DNA of 64,000 bases from Hyphomicrobiaceae bacterium (lineage in GTDB: Bacteria; Pseudomonadota; Alphaproteobacteria; Rhizobiales; Aestuariivirgaceae): positions 1-64,000 of the forward strand of contig OMIC01000026.1 of assembly GCA_900298995.1 (NCBI GenBank), written 5' to 3'. The notes under the pieces are model-generated. The model was given only the letters and a program-made list of their open reading frames with translations, searched no databases and was not told where the DNA came from. The position numbers were made by a program, and so were the translations under genes. Shown in pieces: positions 14,562 to 24,412 of the stretch; positions within the stretch are counted from its first letter, which is position 1; the number at the start of each line of letters is the position of its first letter.

Positions 14562-16412
<1,851 letters not shown>

Positions 16413-16432
16413 CTATCGTTCACCTGAGAAAG

Positions 16433-16450
16433 TGTCAATACTTGTTGACG
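16433..16450. promoter_or_regulatory. Probable PpsR/CrtJ operator (near-consensus) between bchF and aerR
   Basis: The sequence TGTCAA-N6-TTGACG is a near-perfect inverted repeat that matches TGT-N12-ACA except for the last base. It sits between the divergent bchF operon and aerR and could control both directions. It overlaps a possible GTG start of aerR at 16432, which supports the later aerR start at 16471. Binding is inferred from the consensus known for PpsR/CrtJ. Confidence 0.7.
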
Positions 16451-16470
16451 TCATGAAAAAAGGACATACA

Positions 16471-17175
16471 ATGCCTTTTAGATTGTATGCAGCCGGTAGT
16501 TTCGGGGAAATGGAAACGGGCTTGCGAAAAAATGGTCCGGCAGGGGACGAACAGCTGGCGGAAGCTGTTGCGGAAGCGCTCGTCCATGGCCGGGAGGTGG
16601 GTCAGTTGCTTGACGGGTTGACCGCCGAGGCCGCGATGATGGATGTCCTGGCTCCCGCGGCGCGGTTGCTCGGTGCGAGATGGTGTGACGATGAGATCGA
16701 TTTCGTAACAGTCACGATTGCCATGTCCCGGCTGCATCAGACTCTACGGAATCTGCGACTGCCGCTACGTCCGAACAGCATACCGCAAGGCCGCGCGCTG
16801 CTTCTGCCGGTGCCCGGCGAGCAACACAGTTTCGGGCTCCGGCTGGTTGAGGAACTGCTTCGGCGCGATGGCTGGGACGTATTCCTGACGCTTGCGACCA
16901 GCGAGTTCATTCTTCGTGAGCAAGTATCGACACAAAACTATGATATCGTGGGATTTTCGGTATCTGGAGAGCGTCTGATCCCGGCTCTGGCGCAAGCGAT
17001 CCGGATGGTCCGGACCGAGTCGCGCAACCGCAATGTCCGGATCATGACGGGCGGCGTTGTCTTCGCGTCCGGCGCCATCACCGCCGCGCAGATCGGGGCG
17101 GATGCAATCGTGAGCGATGCGCGCGCCGCCGTCGTTCTGGCCAATCGCTGGCTGTCTGTGCTGGAACCCGCATGA
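16471..17175 (+). CDS. ppaA: AerR/PpaA, cobalamin-binding antirepressor of PpsR
   Basis: A 234-residue regulator with a B12-binding-type fold: a helical cap part with WCDDEIDFVTVTIAMSRLH near residues 71-89 and a Rossmann-like part beginning LLLPVPGEQHSFG, whose His119 is the likely cobalamin ligand known from AerR. AerR/PpaA binds cobalamin in a light-sensitive way and counteracts PpsR/CrtJ. I chose the ATG at MPFRLY, preceded by AAGGACATACA; the track start (GTG 16432) and ATG 16453 lack a ribosome site and fall in or next to the operator. ppsR follows 40 bases later, the classic pairing. Confidence 0.9.
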   Translation: MPFRLYAAGSFGEMETGLRKNGPAGDEQLAEAVAEALVHGREVGQLLDGLTAEAAMMDVLAPAARLLGARWCDDEIDFVTVTIAMSRLHQTLRNLRLPLRPNSIPQGRALLLPVPGEQHSFGLRLVEELLRRDGWDVFLTLATSEFILREQVSTQNYDIVGFSVSGERLIPALAQAIRMVRTESRNRNVRIMTGGVVFASGAITAAQIGADAIVSDARAAVVLANRWLSVLEPA

Positions 17176-17215
17176 TCGGTGCTTCCTGCATGCCGGCCGT
17201 CAGAAGGATGTCAAC

Positions 17216-18670
17216 GTGTCACTGAGAAGCGTATCGAACGCCCCGCGGGGGCAGGACGCGACACTGCCGGGCCTTCTGGCCGGGTTGGAAGCCGAGGATG
17301 CGGCAGTGCTGCTCTCGGCTGCTGCCGATATTGCCTTTGCGGTTCAACCGGATGGAGTGATCGCCGGGCGTGTGATGGTCACGGGGCCAGATCTCGGTCC
17401 CGATTCGTTTGCTGTGTGGCCGGGAAAGCCATGGAGCGAGGTCTCCACCATCGAGAGCCGACCCAAGATCGAGCAGATGCTGCAGGAGGCGGCGCTGGGC
17501 CTGCCGCCGCGCTGGCGGCAGATCAACCATCCTCTGCCGGGCGCTCCCGATATTCCGGTGCGCTATTGCGTGCTCAAGGCAGGCACCAAGGGCCATTTTG
17601 TGGCTGTCGGGCGGGAGCTCCGTAATCTCGCCGCCATGCAGCAGAAACTGCTCGCGGCCGAACAGTCGATCGAACTGGAATATGCCCGCCTGCGTCATGC
17701 CGAGACACGTTATCGGTTGCTCATGCAGGTGGCCACCGAGGCGATCCTGGTCGTGGACCAGCGCACCGGGCGTGTCACGGAGGCCAATGCCGCCGCCGCC
17801 ACGCTGATGGGCAAGGCCGCGAAGCGCCTTGCCGGAGCCCAGTTCGCGGGTCTGTTCGACGGCGGCGACGCTGAACGCGTGGATCAGCTGCTGATGGCTC
17901 TGAAGGCGACCGGGCGGGCCGATGACGTGGCGCTGACGCTCGAGGGCGGCCAGCGTCAGGCAGTTCTCTCGGCCACCATCTTCCGGCAGGAGAGCGCCAC
18001 GCTCTACCTCATGCGGCTGCTGCCCATGGCGGCGGGCGCCAGCGGCATCGTGATGTCGCGCGGGCAGGCGGCGGTCGTGAATGCGGTGCGCGACCTCCCC
18101 GAAGCCTTTGTGATTACGGATCTTGAGCGCCGGATCGTCTCGGCCAACCCCGCGTTTCTCGACAGCGCCCAGCTCGGTAGCGAGGAACAGGCGCGCGGCG
18201 AGCCGCTGGAGCGCTGGCTGGGCCGGGTGGGCGTGGATGTGCCCGTGCTGTTCAACAGCCTCGCCGAGAAAGGTGCGGTGCGCCAGTTCCAGACCGTTCT
18301 GCGCGGCCAGTTCGGTGCGGTGGAGGATGTCGAGATCTCGGGCGCGGCCTCGCCGCCCGGCGAGCCCAGCTGCTATGGCTTTTCCATCCGTCGGACGAGC
18401 CGCCGCGCCAGCGAGCCGGGCGATGGCAACCGCAGCCTGCTGCGTTCGGTTGATGAGATGACCAAGCTGGTCGGCAAGGTGCCGCTCAAGGACCTGGTGC
18501 GCGAGGCCACCGACATCATCGAGCGCCTGTGCATCGAGGCGGCGCTGCAACTGAACGACAACAACCGGGCCAGCACCGCCGACATGCTCGGCCTGTCGCG
18601 CCAGAGCCTCTATGTGAAGCTGAACCGCTACGGCATCGAGGAGAGGCCGGACGGCGCTGACGGCGGTTGA
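17216..18670 (+). CDS. ppsR: PpsR/CrtJ, photosynthesis gene repressor
   Basis: Redox- and light-responsive repressor of bch, crt and puc genes that binds TGT-N12-ACA. The 484-residue protein has PAS-like segments (for example RYRLLMQVATEAILVVDQRTGRV and PEAFVITDLERRIVSANPAF), a Q-linker-like helix (QQKLLAAEQSIELEYARLR) and a C-terminal Fis-type helix-turn-helix (STADMLGLSRQSLYVKLNRYG). The DNA-binding domain keeps the conserved Cys (ERLCIEAAL, about residue 439). No cysteine lies between the N-terminal RYCVLKAG and PSCYGF, so the second redox Cys of Rhodobacter sphaeroides PpsR seems absent. Start is GTG, preceded by AAGGATGTCAAC; the track ORF begins inside aerR. Confidence 0.93.
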   Translation: MSLRSVSNAPRGQDATLPGLLAGLEAEDAAVLLSAAADIAFAVQPDGVIAGRVMVTGPDLGPDSFAVWPGKPWSEVSTIESRPKIEQMLQEAALGLPPRWRQINHPLPGAPDIPVRYCVLKAGTKGHFVAVGRELRNLAAMQQKLLAAEQSIELEYARLRHAETRYRLLMQVATEAILVVDQRTGRVTEANAAAATLMGKAAKRLAGAQFAGLFDGGDAERVDQLLMALKATGRADDVALTLEGGQRQAVLSATIFRQESATLYLMRLLPMAAGASGIVMSRGQAAVVNAVRDLPEAFVITDLERRIVSANPAFLDSAQLGSEEQARGEPLERWLGRVGVDVPVLFNSLAEKGAVRQFQTVLRGQFGAVEDVEISGAASPPGEPSCYGFSIRRTSRRASEPGDGNRSLLRSVDEMTKLVGKVPLKDLVREATDIIERLCIEAALQLNDNNRASTADMLGLSRQSLYVKLNRYGIEERPDGADGG

Positions 18671-18874
18671 TTTCCGCACGCCGGCGGATGCGTTTTGAAT
18701 GCGAAATGGATGCCGCCGTAGCCAATTCGGTAGCCGTCGGCGTCAACCAGTTGCCGATGGCGAACGAAATCCTCCAAATTCGTAAGAAGAAACTGACAGC
18801 GCGCGCTGTAAGGGCGCTCGCTCGCTGCTGAACGCTATTCTGAGACAAGACGGTGACGTGCGACGATTAACATC
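18671..18874. other. Intergenic region after ppsR with a doubtful small ORF
   Basis: This 204-base gap holds no gene I can support. A 47-codon plus-strand ORF (18688-18831) reads MRFECEMDAAVANSV and ends RAVRALARC; it lacks a good ribosome site and may be chance or the remnant of a larger gene. No operator, tRNA or clear terminator was seen. Confidence 0.3.
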
Positions 18875-19540
18875 GTGCAAACGATTGTGAAAAAAACGGA
18901 AATGCGAACTGGCGGTTGTTCGCCATCGGATTGCGTTGCAAAAAGTTTGCTTACGGCGCGTGCACCGCGCGGGCGTTGTCAGGCCAAGAAGTTCGGGCCG
19001 AACAAGCTCTGCGTCAATGACTCGACGGGCGCCACGCGCGTCATCGAAGCGCCGGAGAGGTGCCGCAAGGCTGAGACGGGTGTCGTCATCCCGCATGAAG
19101 CCGGTGGCGAGAAGGTGAAAGCATCGTCCTATGTGCTGCCGGGATCAGTAGCTTCCGGCGGAAGCAATCTGAAGCTCTACACGAAAAATGGGCAGATAAG
19201 GCTCAGCATCAACTGCAATTATGGTGGCACATTGTCGATAAATAATGCAGCCTACTGGGCTGCTGAGAATGCGTCAGTGACCGCAGGGTCCACGTCGATC
19301 TTCAACAACGTCGACGGTCAGACTTTCCAGGCGTTCAACGATCTCTATTATGGCGCCGGCTCCATGGATGCCGCCACGCTTCCGTCGCGCCCATGGACCG
19401 GCGTGTTCATCGCGAGGCAGGGTAATGCGATGAGCCGTTTCGAGGTGACGGTGTCCGACAAGAATCCCCGGGGAGACTGTCTGGTGACGCTGTTTTCGAT
19501 CGGGCTCGGCAGCGCCACTGTGCAGGTTGTGTCGCCCTGA
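18875..19540 (+). CDS. Hypothetical protein, possibly 5'-truncated
   Basis: A 221-residue ORF beginning with GTG. I recognise no family. The N-terminal third is rich in Cys and basic residues and reads as the end of a repeat or secreted domain (CQAKKFGPNKLCVND, ERCRKAETGVVIPHE). The rest looks like a beta-rich globular domain (LKLYTKNGQIRLSINCNYGG to FEVTVSDKNPRGDCLVTLFS). No signal peptide is visible, although the composition suggests an extracytoplasmic protein, which fits loss of the 5' end. It opens the insert between ppsR and bchG. Confidence 0.45.
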   Translation: MQTIVKKTEMRTGGCSPSDCVAKSLLTARAPRGRCQAKKFGPNKLCVNDSTGATRVIEAPERCRKAETGVVIPHEAGGEKVKASSYVLPGSVASGGSNLKLYTKNGQIRLSINCNYGGTLSINNAAYWAAENASVTAGSTSIFNNVDGQTFQAFNDLYYGAGSMDAATLPSRPWTGVFIARQGNAMSRFEVTVSDKNPRGDCLVTLFSIGLGSATVQVVSP

Positions 19541-19566
19541 TCTTTCCGGCGTAAAGTCAGCGGGGT

Positions 19567-19920
19567 TCAGCGCCAGGCGCATAGCCTCGCACGGGCGTTC
19601 GACCAGCAGGCACCATCGCGGTGGACCTCGCCCAGTTCGCCCTGCGCATGTGAGGAACCCGGAGCCTCGTTCCAGTAGGCACTGGCGGTGTCGGGGCCGT
19701 TCACGATCACCATGGCGAAATAGCCGGAGACCTGTGATTTGCCATCGGCGCCGAGGGTGAAAGAGCCGTCGTCCTCCATCACCACGGGGCAGGGACCTTC
19801 CATGTATGTCTCACCGTCGATCTCCAGCACGCACGTCGCACGAAGCAACTCTGCGCCCGCGGGTGTAGCGGATACGGCGGCAATGACGATTGCGAGCGTC
19901 GTCAATCGGGATTGACGCAC
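19567..19920 (-). CDS. Small secreted hypothetical protein
   Basis: A 117-residue protein with a clear signal peptide (LTTLAIVIAAVSATPAGA, cleavage after Ala near residue 23). The mature part has cysteines in RATCVLEIDGE, GPCPVVME, DGACWS and ARLCAW that could form disulfides. I do not recognise the family. The start overlaps the end of the beta-helix gene by 19 bases, so the two are likely cotranscribed and both are exported. Confidence 0.6.
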   Translation of the reverse strand: MRQSRLTTLAIVIAAVSATPAGAELLRATCVLEIDGETYMEGPCPVVMEDDGSFTLGADGKSQVSGYFAMVIVNGPDTASAYWNEAPGSSHAQGELGEVHRDGACWSNARARLCAWR

Positions 19921-21011
19921 GGATTCTTCTTCAGAAGGTCAGTCATGGTCTTGCCGGTCGGCAGGCTGAGAGCGTCGCTGTCGATGTTGATGATGCCACC
20001 GGTCCAGCACTTGAGCGTCTCCTTGTTGAAGGCGTCGGACATGGAATTCTTGCCGTCCCAGCCGTTCACGAACACATTCGAGCCAGGCCCCGCATTGACA
20101 TCGCCATCCGCATTGGAGGACATGGATGATGCCGTACTGATTTCCGCATTGGTTTGCCTGAGGTCAAGCCCGAAGCCGCCATTGCCGGTGACTTTCACGC
20201 CCCGCAGGGTCAGTGTGCTGACATTCAACGAAATACCCGGGCCTTCCATGCCAGTGATCTTGAAATTGTCAGCCTTGCCGGTCTTGTTGCTGAGATAGGC
20301 GACACACTGATGACCGCCGGTCAGTCCTGCCATGCTGTCATTGAGCAGGATCGCACCGCTTTTCGATCCGCTCTGATGAGCCCTGACGAAGACCGAACTG
20401 GCCAGGCCACAGCCAATCGCACCATCCGGACCTGTCGGGCTCGAGATAGTGGTCTTGAACCCATCGGGACCGCTCGCGTCATCGGGATTGCCGAAGATCT
20501 TGAGCGAACTGCTGTCCCAGAGATCGATGCCTCCGCCAGTGCCGCCCGTGACGCGCGAGTTGGAAATCAGGCCGGCCGACGCATTGTAGAACGCTGCAAC
20601 ATATTCGGATTTGGGTGCGGAAAGTGTGGAGGCAATGATCTCAAGGTAGCCGCCGCGGTCTGCCAGCACGAGGGTGTATGCTGTGCCGCTCATGTTCTCG
20701 ATGGTCATGCCGCTGATCGTCGTGTCACCATTCGAGATCAGTGCTTCTACAGAAGTTTTCGCAGGCGTGATCTTGGCGCCGCTGCTGCCGGCGATGATGA
20801 TGGTCTTGCCCTTCGGAATGACCAGATTTTCGTTGCAGGTGCCAGTGACGTTGAAGGTGGCGATCGTTCCGGCCTTGACGCCGTCGATCTTGTCCTGGAG
20901 CTTGACCGAGTTGGAGCACTTGACGCTGGCGGTGGTGGTTTCCAGCGCAAGTGCCGATCCGGCGCAAGCGATGGCGAAGGTGGCGGCGGAGCCGATGAAC
21001 AAGGCGCGCAT
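19902..21011 (-). CDS. Secreted right-handed beta-helix-like protein
   Basis: A 369-residue protein with a signal peptide (ALFIGSAATFAIACAGSALA). The mature part shows the short Gly/Asn/Ser-rich strands and stacked turns of a parallel beta-helix (IPKGKTIIIAGSSGAKI, ISGMTIENMSGTAYTL, LTLRGVKVTGNGGFGLDL). Such folds occur in pectate-lyase-like polysaccharide-binding or cleaving proteins, but no catalytic signature is evident, so substrate and activity are unknown. It sits in the non-photosynthetic insert and precedes the small secreted protein gene. A perfect inverted repeat lies about 50 bases upstream. Confidence 0.65.
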   Translation of the reverse strand: MRALFIGSAATFAIACAGSALALETTTASVKCSNSVKLQDKIDGVKAGTIATFNVTGTCNENLVIPKGKTIIIAGSSGAKITPAKTSVEALISNGDTTISGMTIENMSGTAYTLVLADRGGYLEIIASTLSAPKSEYVAAFYNASAGLISNSRVTGGTGGGIDLWDSSSLKIFGNPDDASGPDGFKTTISSPTGPDGAIGCGLASSVFVRAHQSGSKSGAILLNDSMAGLTGGHQCVAYLSNKTGKADNFKITGMEGPGISLNVSTLTLRGVKVTGNGGFGLDLRQTNAEISTASSMSSNADGDVNAGPGSNVFVNGWDGKNSMSDAFNKETLKCWTGGIINIDSDALSLPTGKTMTDLLKKNPCVNPD

Positions 21012-21062
21012 GTGTTTCCTCCCGCGAGTCTGAGATCGGAAGGGTAGCTGACAAATTCATAA

Positions 21063-21084
21063 CAATCGATGTTAATATCGATTG
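21063..21084. repeat. 8-bp perfect inverted repeat upstream of the beta-helix gene
   Basis: CAATCGAT and ATCGATTG flank a six-base AT-rich centre in an AT-rich gap between the hydrolase stop and the beta-helix start. It lies about 50 bases upstream of the beta-helix ATG, so it could be a regulator-binding site. A terminator role is less likely, because for the minus-strand transcript the T-run precedes the stem rather than follows it. Confidence 0.4.
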
Positions 21085-21110
21085 CAAAAAAACTGGTATA
21101 TGTGGATTTC

Positions 21111-22466
21111 TCAGCCGCCACGCAGGCTGTTGAACCAGTCAGGCACGTTGGGGCGTCCCTGCAGTTGATCCGGCTGGCCATAGAGGCTCGCGAGAAAGTT
21201 GATGCGGTGGGAACCGCGACTGACGGCCACGCCGTCCATCATCGTGCCGCCCGCATTCACAGCGCGGCGGGACATGGTGGGATGCAGCGCCGAATCCGCC
21301 ATCCCATAGAAGAGACGCATCGGGTTTGCATAGTCGAAGTAGCTGGCCGTGTTGGCTGAAAGCTGGCGGCGGAAGCGGCTGTGGGTTTCATTCACGAACT
21401 GTGTGGCAGCCGCCTCGGTCAGCAATTGTTCTGGCATCGGCATTTTGGCAAAATCGAGGTTCATGTCGTAGTCGGCGAGGAACTTGCGGGCCATGGGCTG
21501 GTGTTCGGGCCGCACCAGCGTGTCGATCAGGTCGCCGAGCCCGTAATAATGCTCGTAGCTGCCGAGAACGATGATCACGGAGAGCGTGAGCCAGACGGGA
21601 CGCGCCGGATAGGGGGCGCCATCGATTTCGGGGAAGGTGACGGCCCCGGTCCAGTAATCGAAGGCCTCAACGACGTCGTTGAAGGGGCTGGCGGCCGCCG
21701 CTGCGCGCACCGGCACGCCGGATGTCTGCAACGCCTGATGCAGCCACTGGGTATTGAGCCCGCCCTGCGACCAGCCGTTGAGAAACAATTCCGCAGGCTC
21801 GATGCCCAATTGCCGCATGCTCTGGAGTCCGGCGTTCAGGATGTCGATGGTGGGGCGCGTCGAGGCGTCCTTGACCGCGTAGGCTTCGGGCTGCCTGCCA
21901 CGATAGGGACCCTTGCCGAGGTAGTCGGCAGCAATCACCGCATAGCCCCTGGCGGCGAGGCGGTGGACGTTAAGAAGGGTTTCCTGCGAGTCGACGTTCT
22001 CCTGCATTTCATAGCCCGGCTGTGCAGCGAGATAGAGGTTGGACGGCACCTGAGCGAAAGAGAAGACAGTGCCATGCTGCCAGGACACGACGGGAAGCGG
22101 CCCTTTTGCCCCCGAGGGCAGGGCCAGAAGCCCGCTGATCTTCAGGGCCTCGCCGGTCTCGGGCACCTGGGTGAAGGTGGTGATGCGGTAGAGCTCGACA
22201 TCATTTGCCGCAGAATGCAGGGCCGGGTCGTAGCCGGGCAGCACATTGTTCTCGTTGAAGATGGCGTAGGAGCGGGCAGCCAGTTCATCAAGGCGCGCAC
22301 GCGTCAGCGTGGCCTGTCGTTCAATGATCGCCGCCTGGGCGGGTGTGGCCAATGCCCCACTGCCGATGGCGGCCGCTGCGGCTCCTGCCGCGCCCAGAAA
22401 CAGATTGCGACGGTTGAGCAGGAGGGCGGGGGTGGAGAGCGGGCGCGTGCCGGAGGGCAGGGTCAT
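21111..22466 (-). CDS. Tat-exported alpha/beta hydrolase (secretory lipase/esterase-like)
   Basis: A 451-residue protein. The N-terminus has a twin-arginine signal (LLNRRNLFLGAAGAAAAAIG) with cleavage near ATPAQA. The nucleophile elbow GWSQGG is at about residue 249, and LPVVSWQHGTVF is the oxyanion-side strand; the catalytic His is probably in the C-terminal SRGSHRINF. The layout resembles secretory lipases and large prolyl-type esterases. The natural substrate is unknown. It has no evident link to photosynthesis and follows the malic enzyme gene on the same strand. Confidence 0.75.
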   Translation of the reverse strand: MTLPSGTRPLSTPALLLNRRNLFLGAAGAAAAAIGSGALATPAQAAIIERQATLTRARLDELAARSYAIFNENNVLPGYDPALHSAANDVELYRITTFTQVPETGEALKISGLLALPSGAKGPLPVVSWQHGTVFSFAQVPSNLYLAAQPGYEMQENVDSQETLLNVHRLAARGYAVIAADYLGKGPYRGRQPEAYAVKDASTRPTIDILNAGLQSMRQLGIEPAELFLNGWSQGGLNTQWLHQALQTSGVPVRAAAAASPFNDVVEAFDYWTGAVTFPEIDGAPYPARPVWLTLSVIIVLGSYEHYYGLGDLIDTLVRPEHQPMARKFLADYDMNLDFAKMPMPEQLLTEAAATQFVNETHSRFRRQLSANTASYFDYANPMRLFYGMADSALHPTMSRRAVNAGGTMMDGVAVSRGSHRINFLASLYGQPDQLQGRPNVPDWFNSLRGG

Positions 22467-22502
22467 GTTCGAAGGTCCTTGTTGCTTGCCACGTCGGGGC
22501 GT

Positions 22503-24131
22503 TCAGGCGAGTGACTTGTAGGTCGGGGTGTAGACTTGCTGGCGGATGAAGGCTTCATAGTCCTTCGGGCGCTCGACGCGGGCCAGCCCGCTGTCAAACA
22601 CGAGCTTTGCGACACGCGCCGCCGTCCTGATTTCGGTTTCCAGTATGTTGCCCTGCTGAGGATAGAGCAGGCCCTGCTTCAGGAGATCGGCTGGGACCTG
22701 ATCTGCGACCGCGCTCGCAGCCTCGATGAACATCTGGTCGGTGACCCGGGTTGCCCGCGTGGCGAAAATCGCCATGCCGACCGCCGGGAAGATGTAGAAG
22801 TTGTTAGCCTGTCCCGGAAGATAGGTGGTGGACCCGATCTTGACGGGATCAAACTGCACACCGGCTGCGAAGATGGCCTTGCCGCCAGACCAGTTGTAGG
22901 CCTGTTCGGCGGTGCACTCGGCGTGGTCGGTGGGGTTCGAGAGCGCAAGAATGATCGGTCGTTCGTTGACCTCGCACATGGCCGAAACGACATCCCTGCT
23001 GAAGGCGCCGCCGATGGTGCTTACACCGATGATCGTGGTGGGCTTGAGGTCGCGGATGGCTGCTGCAAAGTCGGTGCAAGGTGCGTGGCTGTGTGCATAG
23101 GGCTTCTGGAAGTCGACGAGGTCGGTGCGGCTCGGTTCCAGCAGGCCTTTGATGTCGAACATATGGACGCGAGACTGGGCCTGCTGGAGCGTGAGTCCCT
23201 GTTCGACCAACGCGCTGCACAGGAGATTGGCGAGGCCAATTCCCGCCGAGCCAGCCCCGAGGAACAGGTAGGACTCGTCCTTGAGGCTGGTGCCCTTGAG
23301 CTTGCAGGCATTGATCATGCCCGCAAGCGTGATGCCTGCCGTGCCCTGGACGTCGTCGTTGTAGACGCAGTACTTGTCACGGTAGCGCTGCAGGAGGTGG
23401 ACGGCATCGACACCGGTCCAGTCCTCGAAATGGATGCAGCACGACGGAAATACCTCCTGCACCGCTTCCACAAATTCATCGACGAAGGAATAGAGCTCGG
23501 CGGTCGGGGGCCGCTTCTGGCGCAGGCCCAGATATAGCGGGTCCTCGAGGTATGGCTCGTTGTTGGTCCCGGCGTCGAGGTACATAGGCAGAAGATGCTG
23601 CGGCGGGACCCCCGCAGCGGCGGTGTAGAGCTGTAGCTTGCCGATCGGGATTCCCATGCCATTGGCGCCGAGGTCGCCAAGGCCCAGTATGCGTCCGCCG
23701 TCGGTAACGCAGATGAAGCGCACGTCCTTGACGGGCCAGTTGCGCAGGATCTCCTTCACCTTGCCGCGACGCGTTATGGAGAGATAGAGGCCGCGCGGCT
23801 GGCGGAAGATGTGTCCGAACTTCAGGCAGGCCTCGCCGATGGTCGGATCATAGATGATCGGCAGGAAGCGGGCCGGATCGTTCATCACAGTCTTGTAGAA
23901 AAGAACCTCATCGTGATCGAGCAGGTTCATGAGATAGATGTATTGCGAGAGCGGGGTGGGTTGCTTCGAGAGCTGCAACAGGACACGTTGCAATTGCCGG
24001 TCGATCGTTTCGACAGCATCGGGCACAAGACCGACGAGGCCGTAGTTCTGTTTTTCGGCCTCGGTAAAGGCAGTGGACTTGTTGAGCGCGGGATCCTGCA
24101 GAAGATCGAAGCCCCTTTTGGTCGTGGTCAT
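22503..24131 (-). CDS. NAD(P)-dependent malic enzyme (long form)
   Basis: Oxidatively decarboxylates malate to pyruvate. The 542-residue protein belongs to the long, eukaryote-like malic enzyme family (SfcA/MaeA type), with YDPTIGEACLKFGHI, VTDGGRILGLGDLGANGMG, the metal/substrate region FEDWTGVDAV and YNDDVQGTAG, and the dinucleotide fold FLGAGSAGIGLANLL. The start at MTTTKRGF follows GAGGAAATCACGCAC; the track start adds 26 residues. It is a central metabolic gene placed inside the photosynthesis cluster between ppsR and bchG, apparently as part of an insert. Confidence 0.93.
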   Translation of the reverse strand: MTTTKRGFDLLQDPALNKSTAFTEAEKQNYGLVGLVPDAVETIDRQLQRVLLQLSKQPTPLSQYIYLMNLLDHDEVLFYKTVMNDPARFLPIIYDPTIGEACLKFGHIFRQPRGLYLSITRRGKVKEILRNWPVKDVRFICVTDGGRILGLGDLGANGMGIPIGKLQLYTAAAGVPPQHLLPMYLDAGTNNEPYLEDPLYLGLRQKRPPTAELYSFVDEFVEAVQEVFPSCCIHFEDWTGVDAVHLLQRYRDKYCVYNDDVQGTAGITLAGMINACKLKGTSLKDESYLFLGAGSAGIGLANLLCSALVEQGLTLQQAQSRVHMFDIKGLLEPSRTDLVDFQKPYAHSHAPCTDFAAAIRDLKPTTIIGVSTIGGAFSRDVVSAMCEVNERPIILALSNPTDHAECTAEQAYNWSGGKAIFAAGVQFDPVKIGSTTYLPGQANNFYIFPAVGMAIFATRATRVTDQMFIEAASAVADQVPADLLKQGLLYPQQGNILETEIRTAARVAKLVFDSGLARVERPKDYEAFIRQQVYTPTYKSLA

Positions 24132-24284
24132 GTGCGTGATTTCCTCATTGTGTCGCTGGTCATCGCGACTGCGCTGCAACTTGCTCTTTTTTCTCGCGGG
24201 CTCCGGCACTGACGCCGACGACAGGGCGATGGCGTATTCCGGATGGCGGTCCGGTCATCGGCAGGTTCCCTGTTGGGTGCCATT

Positions 24285-24302
24285 TGTGTGAAACTTACAA
24301 CA
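24285..24302. promoter_or_regulatory. PpsR/CrtJ-type operator upstream of bchG (distal)
   Basis: An exact TGT-N12-ACA match (TGTGTGAAACTTACAACA) about 110 bases before the bchG start, in the 281-base gap between the divergent malic enzyme gene and bchG. It lacks the longer TTGACA-type symmetry, so it is weaker than the proximal site. Two spaced sites are typical of PpsR-controlled promoters. Confidence 0.55.
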
Positions 24303-24365
24303 AAGCAGTCTCTAGGTTTTCCGGTTGTCGTGGTCAAGCGCGGGAGGTGGAAGATGAAGCCTGGC

Positions 24366-24383
24366 TGTCAGGTGAAGTTGACA
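24366..24383. promoter_or_regulatory. PpsR/CrtJ-type operator upstream of bchG (proximal)
   Basis: TGTCAGGTGAAGTTGACA matches TGT-N12-ACA exactly, with TGTCA on one side and TTGACA on the other. It ends about 30 bases before the bchG start. Its centre is 81 bases from that of the distal site. Confidence 0.75.
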
Positions 24384-24412
24384 GGGTTGCAGGCCAGCGA
24401 TAGCCTTCCTGC

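Noticed and set aside
16432-16470. Upstream GTG or ATG start of aerR
   Set aside because: The GTG abuts the operator and the ATG at 16453 has no ribosome site, while the ATG at 16471 has AAGGA at good spacing.
17219-18679. 486-residue minus-strand ORF opposite ppsR
   Set aside because: It is the antisense shadow of ppsR: its His/Ala/Leu/Arg-rich composition is typical of a GC-rich opposite frame and it has no recognisable domain or ribosome site.
21063-21100. Inverted repeat plus A-run as a rho-independent terminator
   Set aside because: For the minus-strand hydrolase transcript the T-run comes before the stem, and no plus-strand gene ends here, so the geometry is wrong.
21381-22514. 377-residue plus-strand ORF opposite the Tat hydrolase
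   Set aside because: Shadow; the minus strand has a Tat signal and a GWSQGG nucleophile elbow.
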